Below, in pieces: positions 27,169 to 36,524 of a DNA stretch of 64,000 nucleotides. The first letter of the stretch is position 1, and every line of letters starts with the position of its first letter. A program made the translations under genes and the position numbers. Source of the stretch: Panacagrimonas perspica (lineage in GTDB: Bacteria > Pseudomonadota > Gammaproteobacteria > Nevskiales > Nevskiaceae); NCBI RefSeq assembly GCF_004364935.1, contig NZ_SOBT01000008.1, positions 186,001 to 250,000 of the forward strand, given 5' to 3'. The notes under the pieces were generated by a model, which was not told the DNA's origin, searched no databases, and saw only the letters and a list, made by a program, of their open reading frames with translations.

Positions 27169-28847
27169 CGGGCAATCGTCTTGCGAGGCGGCAGTGCGAT
27201 CTCTCCGCGTTTGAGGCGGCGGAAGTAGTCGTGCCAGGCGCCCATCGCGCGCGTGCCCAGCAACAACATCACGGGAAGATTCACCGCCAGCATGAAGCCG
27301 AGCGCAACCGTCGACAGCGTGTCCACTTCACGGGACGTGCGGATGAAGCCCAGGCAGGTGAGCGCCACGAGCGCACACCACAGCAGCCGGTAGACGAGCA
27401 CGCCGCGGTCCTTCACGCCGAAGTAGCGCATGCCCTGCTCACCGTAATACCCGTAGGTGATGATCGTCGACAGCGCGAACAGCCAGACGGCCGTCGTCAC
27501 CATCCACTTGCCCAGACCCGCGTGCGCGGTGTCGAAGGCCTTGGCCGCCAGCGTCGAGCCGCGGTAGTCGGCGAACAGGCCGGGTTCGACCAGCACCGGC
27601 GTCGACACGCCGACGTGCCGCTGCCAGCGCAGGCCGATGCCGTTTTCGAGCACCGCCACTTCGCCATGGAGACGTGCGCGCTCCCCGTCGATCTCGAGCA
27701 TCACGAACACCGGGTCGCCGGGTCGAAAGGTTTCGGAGGACTGCGTCGGCAGTTCGCTCACCGCCGGCTCCCACTCGCCTGGCTGGATCTGCGTCATCGC
27801 GGGCGGCACGTTCCAGGTGCCCACCGGACCGCGGTTCCACACACCCGAAGACAGGATCACCAGCGCGGTGATCGTGCACACCACCAGCGTGTCGATGAAG
27901 GGCTCGAGACCCGCGACCACGCCTTCGGTGACCGGCTCGGGCGTCTTCACGGCGGCGTGCGCGATCGGCGCCGTGCCCAGGCCGGATTCGGACGAGAACA
28001 GTGCACGTTTCATTCCGAAGATGAAGGCCATGCCCAGGCTCGCGCCGCTGAAGGCGCCGACCGCCTCGGCAGGCGCGAATGCGCTGCGAAAGATCAGGCG
28101 AAAGATGTCGGGCAGGGTCTGCGCATTGACGCTGAGCACGTAGACACCCGCGATCACGTAGATCAGGCACATCAGCGGCACGAGCTTGTCCGCCGTCTGG
28201 CCCAGGCGCTTGACGCCTCCGAGCACGACCAGCGCGACCAGCAGCGCCAGCACGACACCGCTGATCCACTGGGGGACGCCGAAGTAGGCCTGCGTCGTGT
28301 CGGCCACGCTCCAGGCCTGGAACATGTTGCCGCCAGTGACGGCGAACGTGAGCATCGCCACGCAGAAGAAGGCGCCCGCGACCTTGCCCAGCGCACCCCA
28401 CAGCGGCCCCATCGCGGCGAGGCCACGACGGCATACGTACATCGTGCCGCCGTGCGGATCGTCTGGGTTGCTCATGTCGCGATAGAGCATCGCGAGCGTG
28501 ACTTCAGTGCTCTTGAGGGCCATGCCGACGATGCCGACGACCCACATCCAGAACACGGCGCCGGGCCCGCCGAACTCCACCGCGATGGCGACGCCGGCAA
28601 TGTTGCCCAGCCCCACCGTTCCCGAGAGGGCAGTCGACAAGGCCTGGAAATGCGAGAGCGCGCCCTGACCGCCGCGCGTGTCGATGCCGCGCCCCGCGAC
28701 CAGCGCGACGCCGTGCGTCAGCGAGCGGTACTGCGAAAACCCGCTCCAGAGCGTGAACAGCACGCCCGCGCCCAGCAGCGTGGCGAGCACCGGAACGGAC
28801 AACATGACCGCATTGAGCTGTTCGAGCAGCGCGAAGAAGGAACTCAT
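27165..28847 (-). CDS. Alanine/glycine:cation symporter (AGCS family) with large hydrophilic insert
   Basis: 560 residues versus ~450-490 for many family members. Membrane segments and signature blocks are present: GGQGALSHFQALSTALSGTVGLGNIAGVA (AGCS signature), GPGAVFWMW, RALFSSESGLGTAPIAHAAVKT and LFALSTIITYGYYGEQG. Residues ~339-430 are a soluble insert between membrane segments (NVPPAMTQIQPGEWEP, PTQSSETFRPGDPVFVMLEI, RLHGEVAVLENGIGLRWQRH). It should import alanine or glycine with Na+. The start at 28847 gives MSSFFALLEQL. Its stop overlaps the hemH start. Confidence 0.92.
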   Translation of the reverse strand: MSSFFALLEQLNAVMLSVPVLATLLGAGVLFTLWSGFSQYRSLTHGVALVAGRGIDTRGGQGALSHFQALSTALSGTVGLGNIAGVAIAVEFGGPGAVFWMWVVGIVGMALKSTEVTLAMLYRDMSNPDDPHGGTMYVCRRGLAAMGPLWGALGKVAGAFFCVAMLTFAVTGGNMFQAWSVADTTQAYFGVPQWISGVVLALLVALVVLGGVKRLGQTADKLVPLMCLIYVIAGVYVLSVNAQTLPDIFRLIFRSAFAPAEAVGAFSGASLGMAFIFGMKRALFSSESGLGTAPIAHAAVKTPEPVTEGVVAGLEPFIDTLVVCTITALVILSSGVWNRGPVGTWNVPPAMTQIQPGEWEPAVSELPTQSSETFRPGDPVFVMLEIDGERARLHGEVAVLENGIGLRWQRHVGVSTPVLVEPGLFADYRGSTLAAKAFDTAHAGLGKWMVTTAVWLFALSTIITYGYYGEQGMRYFGVKDRGVLVYRLLWCALVALTCLGFIRTSREVDTLSTVALGFMLAVNLPVMLLLGTRAMGAWHDYFRRLKRGEIALPPRKTIAR

Positions 28848-28872
28848 CAGCCGGTAAGGTGCCCGTGCACGA

Positions 28873-30282
28873 TCAAGCTGAAGCCGTTGCCAGGGTGCTG
28901 TGGCGATGCGAGTAGCCGAAGTACACCAGCATGCCAACGCTGAACCACACCGAGAACGCGATCCAGGTCATCAGCGGCAGGCTGATCATCAGCCACGCGC
29001 AGAAGAGCATGCCCAGGATCGGCAGCACCGGCGAGAACGGCACGCGGAACGGCCGCACCAGATCCGGACGCGTGCGGCGCATGATCATCACGCTCGCGCA
29101 GACCAGGAAGAACGCGCCGAGCGTGCCCAGGTTCACCAGCTCCGCGACCTTGCCGATCGGGAAGAAGCCGGCAACTAGCGCGATCAGCACGCCGCTGCAC
29201 AGGATCAGGCGCACCGGCGTCTGCGTGCGCGGATTCACCGCCGCCATCGATGCCGGCAGCAGACCGTCGCGCGACATCGCCAGCACGACGCGGGTCAGGC
29301 CGTAGTAGAGGACCAGCATCACGGTGGTGATACCGAAGATCGCGCCGGTGGCGACGGCGCCCTTGGCCCAGCTCACGCCCAGACCGCTCATGGCTTCGGC
29401 GACGGGCGCCTTGATATCGATCTGCTGATACGGCACGACGCCGGTGAGAATTCCGGACACGACGATGTACAGCACCGTGCAGATACCCAGCGATGCGAGG
29501 ATGCCGATGGGGAGGTCACGCTGCGGCCGCACGCATTCCTCGCCCGCGGTGGAGACGGCGTCGAATCCGATGTAGGCGAAGAAGATCAGCGCGGCAGCGG
29601 TGGTCACGCCCATGACGCCGTAGTGGCCGTGTCCGTCGGCGTCGATGACGCGCTCCGGAATGAACGGATGCCAGTTGTCGACGTTGACGTGCTGGCCGGC
29701 GATGAAGATGAAGGCCAGGATCGTCGCGAGCTTCACGAACACCATGACACCGTTGAATCGGGCCGATTCCTTGACGCCCCAGGACAGCAGACCCGCCAGC
29801 GCCAGCACGATCAGCATCGCCGGCACGTTGGCGATGCCGCCTTCGGCCGGCGCCGAGATGTACTGCGCGGGCAGATGCACGCCGAAGAAGGCATCGAGGA
29901 TGCTCGACAGATAGCCCGACCATCCGATCGAGACGGTGGCCGTGGCCACCGCGTATTCGAGGATCAGCAGCCAGCCGATGATCCAGGCCACGAACTCGCC
30001 GATTCCGGCGTAGGCGTAGCCATAGGCGCTGCCGCAGCCGCCGACCGCGCTGGCCAGCTCCGCGTAGCACAGCGCCGCGAACCCGCAGGCGGTGCCGGAG
30101 AGGATGAAAGACAGCACGATGGCAGGCCCGGCGTGCTGCGCCGCGGCCACGCCGCTGAGAACGAAGATGCCGGTGCCGATGATGCAACCGATCCCGAGCA
30201 GCGTCAGGTCGAACGCGGTCAGGCAGCGCTTGAGGCCGGTGTTCGCATCGACTGCGACCGGCTTGGTTCGCATCAGGCTCAT
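28873..30282 (-). CDS. APC-superfamily amino acid permease
   Basis: 469 residues with about 12 membrane segments. Begins MSLMRTKPVAVDANTGLKRCLTAFDLTLLGIGCIIGTGIFVLSGVAA, the hallmark of cationic/YfnA-like amino acid transporters. Further consensus: AGPAIVLSFILSG, LCYAELASAVGGCGSAYGYAY, FFAYIGFDAVSTAGEECVRPQRDLPIGI and YGLTRVVLAMSRDGLLP. Substrate unclear (lysine/arginine, proline or a mixture). The Met at 30282 is chosen over a longer frame (30303) because it precedes the family N-terminus. Lies 25 bases upstream of the symporter on the same strand. Confidence 0.92.
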   Translation of the reverse strand: MSLMRTKPVAVDANTGLKRCLTAFDLTLLGIGCIIGTGIFVLSGVAAAQHAGPAIVLSFILSGTACGFAALCYAELASAVGGCGSAYGYAYAGIGEFVAWIIGWLLILEYAVATATVSIGWSGYLSSILDAFFGVHLPAQYISAPAEGGIANVPAMLIVLALAGLLSWGVKESARFNGVMVFVKLATILAFIFIAGQHVNVDNWHPFIPERVIDADGHGHYGVMGVTTAAALIFFAYIGFDAVSTAGEECVRPQRDLPIGILASLGICTVLYIVVSGILTGVVPYQQIDIKAPVAEAMSGLGVSWAKGAVATGAIFGITTVMLVLYYGLTRVVLAMSRDGLLPASMAAVNPRTQTPVRLILCSGVLIALVAGFFPIGKVAELVNLGTLGAFFLVCASVMIMRRTRPDLVRPFRVPFSPVLPILGMLFCAWLMISLPLMTWIAFSVWFSVGMLVYFGYSHRHSTLATASA

Positions 30283-30480
30283 GCAGGCTCCGTGGGCTGT
30301 CATTGTCCCTGTGGTGCTTCGCGTCGCGGTGGGAGCGGCCCGCGCCGCACCGGACCTGATCCGGGATCAGGCTCGATGCGATAAGTATGCCGTCTGGCGA
30401 CGCGGAGGTCGCGACTTGCGGATCGGGTCCGAGCAGACGGGGGCGCTCGTGCAGCGCCAGCCTCCGGTGAGGCGCAAGGC

Positions 30481-30547
30481 GTAGCCCGGACGAAGTCCGG
30501 GATTCCGCTCGCCCATCGAGCGAAACCCCGGACTTCGTCCGGGCTAC
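30481..30547. repeat. Intergenic hairpin repeat, copy 3
   Basis: A near-perfect copy: GTAGCCCGGACGAAGTCCGGG and CCCGGACTTCGTCCGGGCTAC are exact reverse complements around a ~25-base spacer. It lies in the 272-base gap between the permease start and the thiolase stop. Confidence 0.9.
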
Positions 30548-30554
30548 GGGAGCG

Positions 30555-31832
30555 TTAGCGCTCGACGATCGCCGTGATGCCCAGGCCACCCGCGGCGCAG
30601 ATCGAGATCAGCCCGCGCCCACCGCGGTTCTCGTCGATGATCTTCGCGAGCGTGGCCAGGATGCGGCCGCCGGTGGCCGCGAACGGATGGCCCAGTGCCA
30701 CCGAGCCGCCGCGGATGTTCATGCGCGATCGATCGATCGTGCCCAGCACGCCCGAAAGGCCGAGCTGTTCCTTGCAGAATTTCGGATCGTTCCAGGCCTT
30801 GAGCGTGCACAGCACCTGCGCCGCGAAAGCCTCGTGGATCTCGTAGAAATCGAAGTCCTGCAGCTTGATGCCGGCGCGCGCCAGCATGCGCGGCACGGCG
30901 TAGGCAGGCGCCATCAGCAGGCCTTCCTTGCCGGTGGCGAAGTCCACGGCCGCCGTCTCGGCGTGCGTCAGGTAGGCCTGCGGCTGCAGCCCGCGTGCCG
31001 CGGCCCACTCCTCGCTGGCGAGCAGCACCGCCGAGGCGCCATCGGTCAGCGGCGTGGAATTGCCGGCGGTGAGCGTGCCGTTGGCACGGTCGTAGGCGGG
31101 CTTGAGCGACGACAGTTTTTCCAGGCTGGTGTCGCCGCGCAGGTTGTTGTCACGCTCCAGGCCGCGGAACGGAACGATCAGATCGCTGTAGAAGCCCGAC
31201 TCGTAGGCGGCGGCGGCCTTCATGTGCGATTCGAACGCGAGCTGGTCCTGCTCTTCGCGCGCGATGTTCCAGGTCTTGGCCATCAGCTCCGTGTGCTGGC
31301 CCATGCTCATCTTCGTGCGCGGCTCGGTCACCGCCGGAATCGACGGGGCCAGCATGCTCGGGCGGAACTTGGCCAGGGCCTTCAGGCGCTGGCCGCCGGT
31401 CTTCGCGCGGTTGGCTTCCAGCAGGATCTTGCGCAGCTTCTCGTTGACGCCGATGGGGGCATCCGAGGTCGTATCGACGCCGCCCGAGATGCCGACTTCG
31501 ATCTGGCCCAGCGCGATCTTGTTGCCGATGTTGACCGCCGCCTGCAGGCCGGTGCCACAGGCCATCTGCACGTCGTAGGCGGGCGTCTCGGCCGACAGGC
31601 CGGAAGACAGCACGGATTCACGGCAGAGGTTGAAGTCACGCGAATGCTTGAGCACCGCGCCGGCCGCCACTTCGCCGAGGCGCTCGCCGTGGAGCTGGAA
31701 CTTGTCGACCACGCCGCGCAGCGAGGCGGTCAGCATGTCCTTGTTCGAGGCTTCCGCATACGCGCCATTGGAGCGGGCGAACGGAATGCGGGCACCGCCG
31801 AGGATGGCGACGCGCTGGATGGTCTGCTTCAT
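30555..31832 (-). CDS. Acetyl-CoA C-acyltransferase (FadI-like thiolase)
   Basis: 425 residues. Catalyses thiolytic cleavage of 3-ketoacyl-CoA or condensation of acetyl-CoA. Catalytic Cys92 in QMACGTGLQAAVN, His in EIHEAFAAQVL, GGSVALGHPFAATGGR and the second Cys in LISICAAGGLG are all present. The length and ILGGARIPFARSNGAY start are of the FadI type. The paired hydratase/dehydrogenase subunit (FadJ) is not here. The next gene upstream in the same orientation is an SDR likely acting on short-chain hydroxyacyl-CoA. Start at 31832 (MKQTIQRVAIL). Confidence 0.93.
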   Translation of the reverse strand: MKQTIQRVAILGGARIPFARSNGAYAEASNKDMLTASLRGVVDKFQLHGERLGEVAAGAVLKHSRDFNLCRESVLSSGLSAETPAYDVQMACGTGLQAAVNIGNKIALGQIEVGISGGVDTTSDAPIGVNEKLRKILLEANRAKTGGQRLKALAKFRPSMLAPSIPAVTEPRTKMSMGQHTELMAKTWNIAREEQDQLAFESHMKAAAAYESGFYSDLIVPFRGLERDNNLRGDTSLEKLSSLKPAYDRANGTLTAGNSTPLTDGASAVLLASEEWAAARGLQPQAYLTHAETAAVDFATGKEGLLMAPAYAVPRMLARAGIKLQDFDFYEIHEAFAAQVLCTLKAWNDPKFCKEQLGLSGVLGTIDRSRMNIRGGSVALGHPFAATGGRILATLAKIIDENRGGRGLISICAAGGLGITAIVER

Positions 31833-31948
31833 GGGATCAGCTCCGCGCTGGAAGGAAAGATGATGCGCGGATTCTAGGCGTGCCTCCGTGAAGCTCATGC
31901 GGCCGCAGCGCCACGGGGCGGGGCGCGGAGGCTTCCGTCATCCCGGCC

Positions 31949-32015
31949 GTAGCCCGGGTGAAACCCGGGGTTCCTCTCGGCGGGATGACGGAACCCCGGG
32001 TTTCACCCGGGCTAT
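31949..32015. repeat. Intergenic hairpin repeat, copy 4 (GAAACCC variant)
   Basis: GTAGCCCGGGTGAAACCCGGGG pairs with CCCCGGGTTTCACCCGGGCTAT. Variant core TGAAACCC instead of CGAAGTCC; the same variant recurs at 47389 and 53119. Lies between the SDR stop and the thiolase start. Confidence 0.88.
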
Positions 32016-32028
32016 GGTTTACGACGGG

Positions 32029-32799
32029 TTACTTCGGCGCCATGCGCAGCGCGCCGTCGAGACGGATCGTCTCGCCGTTGAGCATCGTGTTCTCGAGGAT
32101 CGACTGCACCAGGTGCGCGAACTCGTGCGGACGGCCCAGGCGCGACGGGAACGGCACGCTCTTGCCCAGCGAATCCTGGATCTCCTTGGGCAGGGTCGCC
32201 ATCAGCGGCGTCTCGAACAGGCCCGGTGCGATGGTGACGATGCGCACGCCGATGCGGGCGAATTCACGCGCGATGGGCAAGGTCATGCCGATCAGGCCGG
32301 CCTTGGAGGCCGAGTACGCGGCCTGGCCGATCTGGCCGTCGTAGGCGGCGATCGAGGCGGTGTTGACCAGCACGCCACGCTCGCCTTCCTCGTTGGGCTG
32401 CTGCGCGTTCATCACTTCGGCGGCGAAGCGGATGACGTTGAAGCTGCCGATCAGGTTGACGTTGACGACCTTGGTGAACACTTCCAGCGCCTGCGCCGTG
32501 CCGTCCTTGTTCAGGACCTTGGCGGGCGCACCGATGCCGGCGCAGTTGATCGCGCCGTGCAGGCCGCCGAACGCGCTCTTGGCGAGCTGCACCGCGGCGC
32601 GGGCATCGTCTTCGTTGACGACGTTGCACTTGATGTAGCGGGTCTGCTCGCCGAGTTCGGCGACCAGGGCATGGCCGCCCACCTCGTTGAGATCGGCGAC
32701 GACGACGCGTCCGCCGAGCTTGACGAGGTTGCGTACGGTGGCAGCGCCCAGGCCTGACGCGCCGCCGGTGACGACAAAACTGTTGTTCTCAATCTTCAT
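32029..32799 (-). CDS. Short-chain dehydrogenase, 17beta-HSD10/3-hydroxyacyl-CoA dehydrogenase-like
   Basis: 256 residues, classical SDR: cofactor loop [40 protein letters not shown] and catalytic YSASK. The acidic residue after beta-2 (VVVADLNE) predicts NAD+. The closest recognisable type is HSD10/3-hydroxy-2-methylbutyryl-CoA dehydrogenase ([46 protein letters not shown]). Together with the adjacent thiolase it may handle short or branched acyl-CoAs, for example isoleucine breakdown; this is inference. Confidence 0.92.
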   Translation of the reverse strand: MKIENNSFVVTGGASGLGAATVRNLVKLGGRVVVADLNEVGGHALVAELGEQTRYIKCNVVNEDDARAAVQLAKSAFGGLHGAINCAGIGAPAKVLNKDGTAQALEVFTKVVNVNLIGSFNVIRFAAEVMNAQQPNEEGERGVLVNTASIAAYDGQIGQAAYSASKAGLIGMTLPIAREFARIGVRIVTIAPGLFETPLMATLPKEIQDSLGKSVPFPSRLGRPHEFAHLVQSILENTMLNGETIRLDGALRMAPK

Positions 32800-32814
32800 G
32801 TGACCCTTCGTTCT

Positions 32815-33318
32815 TTATTTGACGGTGATGGTGATCTTGTCGGACGCCAGCGTCGGATTGAACGCCTGGTGTTTCCAGTCGCCGAGGACGAGCTGCAGCG
32901 TGTGCTTGCCCGGCTTGAGCTTGAGCGTGGTCTCGGTCTGACCCTTGCCGAAATGGACGACCTGCTCGCTGGTGGGCAGCGGCAGCGCGAAATCGACCGT
33001 GGGATCGTCGATCAACAGGTGGTGGTGGCCGGTGGCCTCGATCTGTGTGCCGGCGGGTGCGATGCCCATGCCGGACAGGCCGAACACGACCGTGACCGGG
33101 CTGGTCACCGTGGCGTCGTTGGCGGGCGAAATGATGTACACCTTGGCGCCGGCCGGAGCGGCACTGGGCAGGTTGAATTTCTCGGCCATCTTGTTGCTGG
33201 CCTGCGCCTTGGCTGCTTCCTTGATTCCGGCGAAGGCATCGTCCTTGGCCAACGCCAGAACGGGCAGGCCGGCTACGGCGAGCGACAACGTCAGCGAAGA
33301 AATCAGCGGAAAGCGCAT
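32815..33318 (-). CDS. Secreted DUF4399 protein
   Basis: 167 residues: signal peptide ~1-24 (ending VLALA), then an Ala/Lys-rich helix and the DUF4399 domain (~65-167: KVYIISPANDATVTSPVTVVFGLSGMGIAPAG, TGHHHLLID, LKLKPGKHTLQLVLGDWKHQAF). The paired His of GHHHLLID is conserved in the family. Function unknown; likely periplasmic. Only 15 bases upstream of the SDR start, so probably co-transcribed with it. Confidence 0.9.
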   Translation of the reverse strand: MRFPLISSLTLSLAVAGLPVLALAKDDAFAGIKEAAKAQASNKMAEKFNLPSAAPAGAKVYIISPANDATVTSPVTVVFGLSGMGIAPAGTQIEATGHHHLLIDDPTVDFALPLPTSEQVVHFGKGQTETTLKLKPGKHTLQLVLGDWKHQAFNPTLASDKITITVK

Positions 33319-33441
33319 GGTCCGGCTCCGAAACGAAAGGGATCAGGGGGCAACGAAGGTGAGGCCGCGATGATAACGGGCGACGCGAAGTGGGACAGGC
33401 ATTGGCTACACTTCGTTCCGATTGATCCGCGTGACGATGGC

Positions 33442-33963
33442 ATGACCCAGAAGAAGCCCACACCGACCAAAGTAGGGGATGCGGAGCCGGCGCCCGACGC
33501 CGTTGCCCCCAAGCGCAACGCTGTCGCCCGCAAACCCAAGGTCGTCGCTCCAAAGGCGGAGGCGGTCGCTCCGAAGGCGAAGGTCGTCGCCACCAAGCCC
33601 AAGGCGGTCGCGCCAAAGCCCGAGGCCGTCGCTCCGAAGACGGAGCCGGTGGCCCCGAAGCCAAAAGTCGCTGCCAAGCCGAAGGCCATTGCCTCGAAGC
33701 CGGATCCCGTTGCGCCGAAGGCCGAGGCTCCGGTCGCGAAGCACGAGCCGGTCGCGCCGAAGCCTGAGGCCGTCGCCCCGAAGCCCGAGCCCACCCCGCC
33801 GAAGCCGCCCGAGCCCAAACGTTCGGCGATGAAGCTGCCGGAAGGTCTCGTTCCGAGAGCTGCCGCCGGCCCGCGACAGGGTCCGGGCTGGGATCGCAAT
33901 GCTTCAGGCAGGCCGCAGCGGGACGCGGCGCGAAGGGCGGGGAAGTCGCGGAAAGTCCATTAA
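33442..33963 (+). CDS. Low-complexity Ala/Pro/Lys-rich protein with tandem VAPKxEA repeats
   Basis: 173 residues. Residues ~20-125 are built of a repeating 6-7-residue unit (VAPK-A/P-E/K-A, for example AVAPKPEAVAPKTEPVAPKP) and the tail is Arg/Lys/Gly-rich (ending AGKSRKVH). The composition resembles histone H1-like/AlgP-type DNA-associated or linker proteins, but there is no homologous domain to name. The ATG at 33442 follows a GTGACGATGGC stretch without a clear ribosome-binding site. The opposite strand has a long Gly/Phe/Ala frame caused by the same repeat; I regard it as a shadow. Divergent from the DUF4399 gene. Confidence 0.6.
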   Translation: MTQKKPTPTKVGDAEPAPDAVAPKRNAVARKPKVVAPKAEAVAPKAKVVATKPKAVAPKPEAVAPKTEPVAPKPKVAAKPKAIASKPDPVAPKAEAPVAKHEPVAPKPEAVAPKPEPTPPKPPEPKRSAMKLPEGLVPRAAAGPRQGPGWDRNASGRPQRDAARRAGKSRKVH

Positions 33964-33982
33964 AGGACGATCTGCGTGGGTC

Positions 33983-34049
33983 CTGTCGGGGCTGGCGCCC
34001 CTCCTACAGGATCGAAATGCTCATGCAGGAGGGGCGTCAGCCCCGACAG
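33983..34049. repeat. Inverted repeat CTGTCGGGGCTGGCGCCCCTCCT/AGGAGGGGCGTCAGCCCCGACAG
   Basis: Arms of 23 bases (33983-34005 and 34027-34049) with one mismatch, separated by 21 bases. Lies between two convergent genes and could terminate in both directions. Unlike the GTAGCCCGG family, it resembles the CCTACAGG/GTCGGGGCT class of repeats seen in pseudomonads and xanthomonads. Confidence 0.85.
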
Positions 34050-34053
34050 CCCG

Positions 34054-34719
34054 TCACCGCGCCGCCTTCAACTCCTGCACGCCCTTCGGTCCGCCCAGGA
34101 TCAGCAGGTCGGCCGGCCGGTGCGCGAACAGTCCCACCGTCACGACGCCGGCGATCATCGAGATCTGCTGCTCCAGCTCTAGCGGCTTTTCGATGCGCAG
34201 GCCATGGATGTCCAGGATCGGGTTGCCGTTGTCGGTCGTGAAGCCGGCGCGCAATTCGGGCTGGCCGCCGAGCTTGACGATCTCGCGCGCCACGTAGCTG
34301 CGCGCCATCGGCAGCACCTCGACCGGCAGCGGGAACTTGCCGAGCGCGGGCACCAGCTTCGATTCGTCGGCGATGCACACGAACATGCGCGAGGCCGCCG
34401 CGATGATCTTCTCGCGCGTCAGCGCGCCGCCGCCGCCCTTGATGAGCTGCAGGTGACGGTTGGTCTCGTCGGCGCCATCCACGTACAGCGACAGCGAACC
34501 GGCTTCGTTGAGATCCACCACCGGGATGCCGAGCGCCTTGAGCCGGGCCGTCGATGCTTCGGAACTGGAGACCGCGGCCGGAATGTCCGACTTGTGCGGC
34601 GCGAGCAGATCGATGAAGTGGTTCACCGTCGAGCCGGTGCCGATGCCGATCGGCTCGCCGGGGCGCAGATATTTGAGAGCGGCACGCGCGGCTTCGCGCT
34701 TGCCTTCGTCCTGGGTCAT
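34054..34719 (-). CDS. rpiA: Ribose-5-phosphate isomerase A
   Basis: 221 residues. Interconverts ribose 5-phosphate and ribulose 5-phosphate in the pentose phosphate pathway. Seen: [63 protein letters not shown] and [12 protein letters not shown], all standard RpiA signatures. Its ATG overlaps the yggS stop by four bases, so it is translated from the yggS message. Confidence 0.97.
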   Translation of the reverse strand: MTQDEGKREAARAALKYLRPGEPIGIGTGSTVNHFIDLLAPHKSDIPAAVSSSEASTARLKALGIPVVDLNEAGSLSLYVDGADETNRHLQLIKGGGGALTREKIIAAASRMFVCIADESKLVPALGKFPLPVEVLPMARSYVAREIVKLGGQPELRAGFTTDNGNPILDIHGLRIEKPLELEQQISMIAGVVTVGLFAHRPADLLILGGPKGVQELKAAR

Positions 34720-35405
34720 GTGGGAATCCGTTGTCCAAAAATGGCAGTGCCGACGCGCACCAGCGTCGAGCCTTCGGCGATCGCGATCTCCAGATCGTCG
34801 GTCATGCCGGCGGAAATGGTATCCAGCGGCAGGCCGGACGCGCGAATGTTTTCGAACAGCACGCGCAATTCGTGGAACGGCGCGCGCGCGTCGCGGGCAT
34901 CTTTGATCGGAGCGGGGATTCCCATCAGGCCACGCAGCCGCAGCCGTGGCAGTTTCGCCACGGCGGCGCACAGCGCCTGCGCCTGCGCCGGGTCACAGCC
35001 CGACTTGCTGGCTTCGCAGGAGATGTTCACCTGCACGCATACCTGCAGCGGCGCTGCGGCGGGATCCCGTGCATCGGAGAGGCGCTGCGCCACCTTGAGC
35101 CGATCCACGCCATGCACCCAATCGAAGTGGGCGGCGATGTCCCGCGTCTTGTTCGACTGGACCGGACCGATGAAATGCCATTCGAGCGCCAGGTCGGCCA
35201 GCGCAGCCCGCTTGTCCAGCGCCTCCTGCACGTAGCTCTCGCCGAAAGCAGACTGGCCCGCCTCGGCCGCCGCCCGGATCGAATCGGCCCCGAAGGTCTT
35301 CGAAACGGCGAGCAGTCGGGCTGCGTCGACAGGGCGCCCCGAGGCCGTGCAGGCGCGCTCGATCCGGGTGCGCACGAGCGTCAGGCTTTCCTTGAGGTTC
35401 TGCAT
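34716..35405 (-). CDS. YggS family PLP homeostasis protein
   Basis: 229 residues. Binds pyridoxal phosphate through Lys36 (LLAVSKTF), with the family blocks [52 protein letters not shown] and [28 protein letters not shown]. Keeps free PLP levels and amino-acid pools in balance. Diverges from pilT across 81 bases, as in many gammaproteobacteria; proC and yggT, its usual companions, are 19 kb away here. Confidence 0.95.
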   Translation of the reverse strand: MQNLKESLTLVRTRIERACTASGRPVDAARLLAVSKTFGADSIRAAAEAGQSAFGESYVQEALDKRAALADLALEWHFIGPVQSNKTRDIAAHFDWVHGVDRLKVAQRLSDARDPAAAPLQVCVQVNISCEASKSGCDPAQAQALCAAVAKLPRLRLRGLMGIPAPIKDARDARAPFHELRVLFENIRASGLPLDTISAGMTDDLEIAIAEGSTLVRVGTAIFGQRIPT

Positions 35406-35486
35406 CTAAGTCTGTTGCTTTTCTGCCGGTTTTGCCGCTAGTGTCGGTCGCCTTGGGGGGCACGCGTAAACGCTTTACGGGGACTC

Positions 35487-36521
35487 ATGGATATCGCGCA
35501 GCTGTTGACGTTCGGCGTCAAAAACGGGGCTTCGGACCTTCACCTGTCGGCGGGGGTCGAACCCATGATCCGTGTCGACGGCGAGATGAAACGCATCAAC
35601 CTGCCACCGCTTGATCACAAGCAGGTGCACGGCATGGTGTACGACATCATGAACGACAAGCAGCGCAAGGCCTACGACGAGTTCTTCGAAACGGACTTCT
35701 CGTTCGAGATCCCGGGCCTGGCGCGTTTTCGTGTCAACGCGTTCACCCAGGCACGTGGCTCGGGCGCGGTGTTCCGCACCATTCCGACCAAGATCGTCTC
35801 GCTGGAAGATCTGAACTGCCCGCCGATCTTCAAGGAGCTCGCCGACCTTCCGCGTGGACTGGTGCTGGTCACCGGTCCGACGGGTTCGGGCAAGTCGACC
35901 ACGCTGGCGGCGATGGTCAACCACAAGAACGAGTCCGAGCACGGTCACATCCTGACCATCGAGGACCCGATCGAATTCGTGCACCAGTCCAAGCGCTGCA
36001 TGATCAACCAGCGCGAAGTGCATCGCGACACGCTGGGCTTCAACGAAGCGCTGCGCTCGGCGCTGCGTGAGGATCCGGACACCATTCTGGTCGGCGAAAT
36101 GCGCGACCTGGAAACCATCCGCCTGGCGCTGACCGCCGCGGAAACGGGCCACCTCGTGCTCGCCACGCTGCATACGAGTTCGGCGGCCAAGACCATCGAC
36201 CGCGTCGTCGACGTCTTCCCCGCGGCCGAGAAGGACATGATCCGCGCGATGCTGTCGGAAGGCCTCAAGGCCGTGATCTCGCAGACGCTGCTCAAGAAGC
36301 GCGGCGGCGGTCGCGTGGCCGCGCACGAGATCATGATCGGCACGCCGGCCATCCGTAACCTGATCCGCGAGAACAAGGTCGCGCAGATGTACTCGTCGAT
36401 CCAGACGGGCCAGAAGGAAGGCATGCAGACGCTCGAGCAGTGCCTGAAGGATCTGGTGAAGAAGGGCCTGGTGGATGCGGGCGATGCCCGTCGCAAGGCC
36501 AACAAGGCACTGGAGCTCTGA
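35487..36521 (+). CDS. pilT: Type IV pilus retraction ATPase PilT
   Basis: 344 residues. Hexameric ATPase that depolymerises the pilus for twitching and DNA uptake. N-terminal PAS-like region (MDIAQLLTFGVKNGASDLHLSAG), Walker A at ~130-137 (GPTGSGKS, Lys136), Asp box, Walker B (LVGEMRDLET) and His box (LATLHTSSAAKTIDR). It has the C-terminal PAIRNLIRENK block, the AIRNLIRE motif characteristic of true PilT. First of three tandem PilT-type genes, four bases before pilU. Confidence 0.97.
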   Translation: MDIAQLLTFGVKNGASDLHLSAGVEPMIRVDGEMKRINLPPLDHKQVHGMVYDIMNDKQRKAYDEFFETDFSFEIPGLARFRVNAFTQARGSGAVFRTIPTKIVSLEDLNCPPIFKELADLPRGLVLVTGPTGSGKSTTLAAMVNHKNESEHGHILTIEDPIEFVHQSKRCMINQREVHRDTLGFNEALRSALREDPDTILVGEMRDLETIRLALTAAETGHLVLATLHTSSAAKTIDRVVDVFPAAEKDMIRAMLSEGLKAVISQTLLKKRGGGRVAAHEIMIGTPAIRNLIRENKVAQMYSSIQTGQKEGMQTLEQCLKDLVKKGLVDAGDARRKANKALEL

Positions 36522-36524
36522 GCC

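Noticed and set aside
33303-33899. Gly/Phe/Ala-rich minus-strand frame opposite the VAPKxEA gene
   Set aside because: Its repetitiveness is the mirror of the plus-strand repeat, and it runs into the neighbouring gene's upstream region. The plus-strand choice is itself only moderately certain.
35440-35486. Sigma-54-like GGGCACGCGTAAACGC before pilT
   Set aside because: The spacing between the GG and GC elements is one base off and the -12 part does not match TTGC well.
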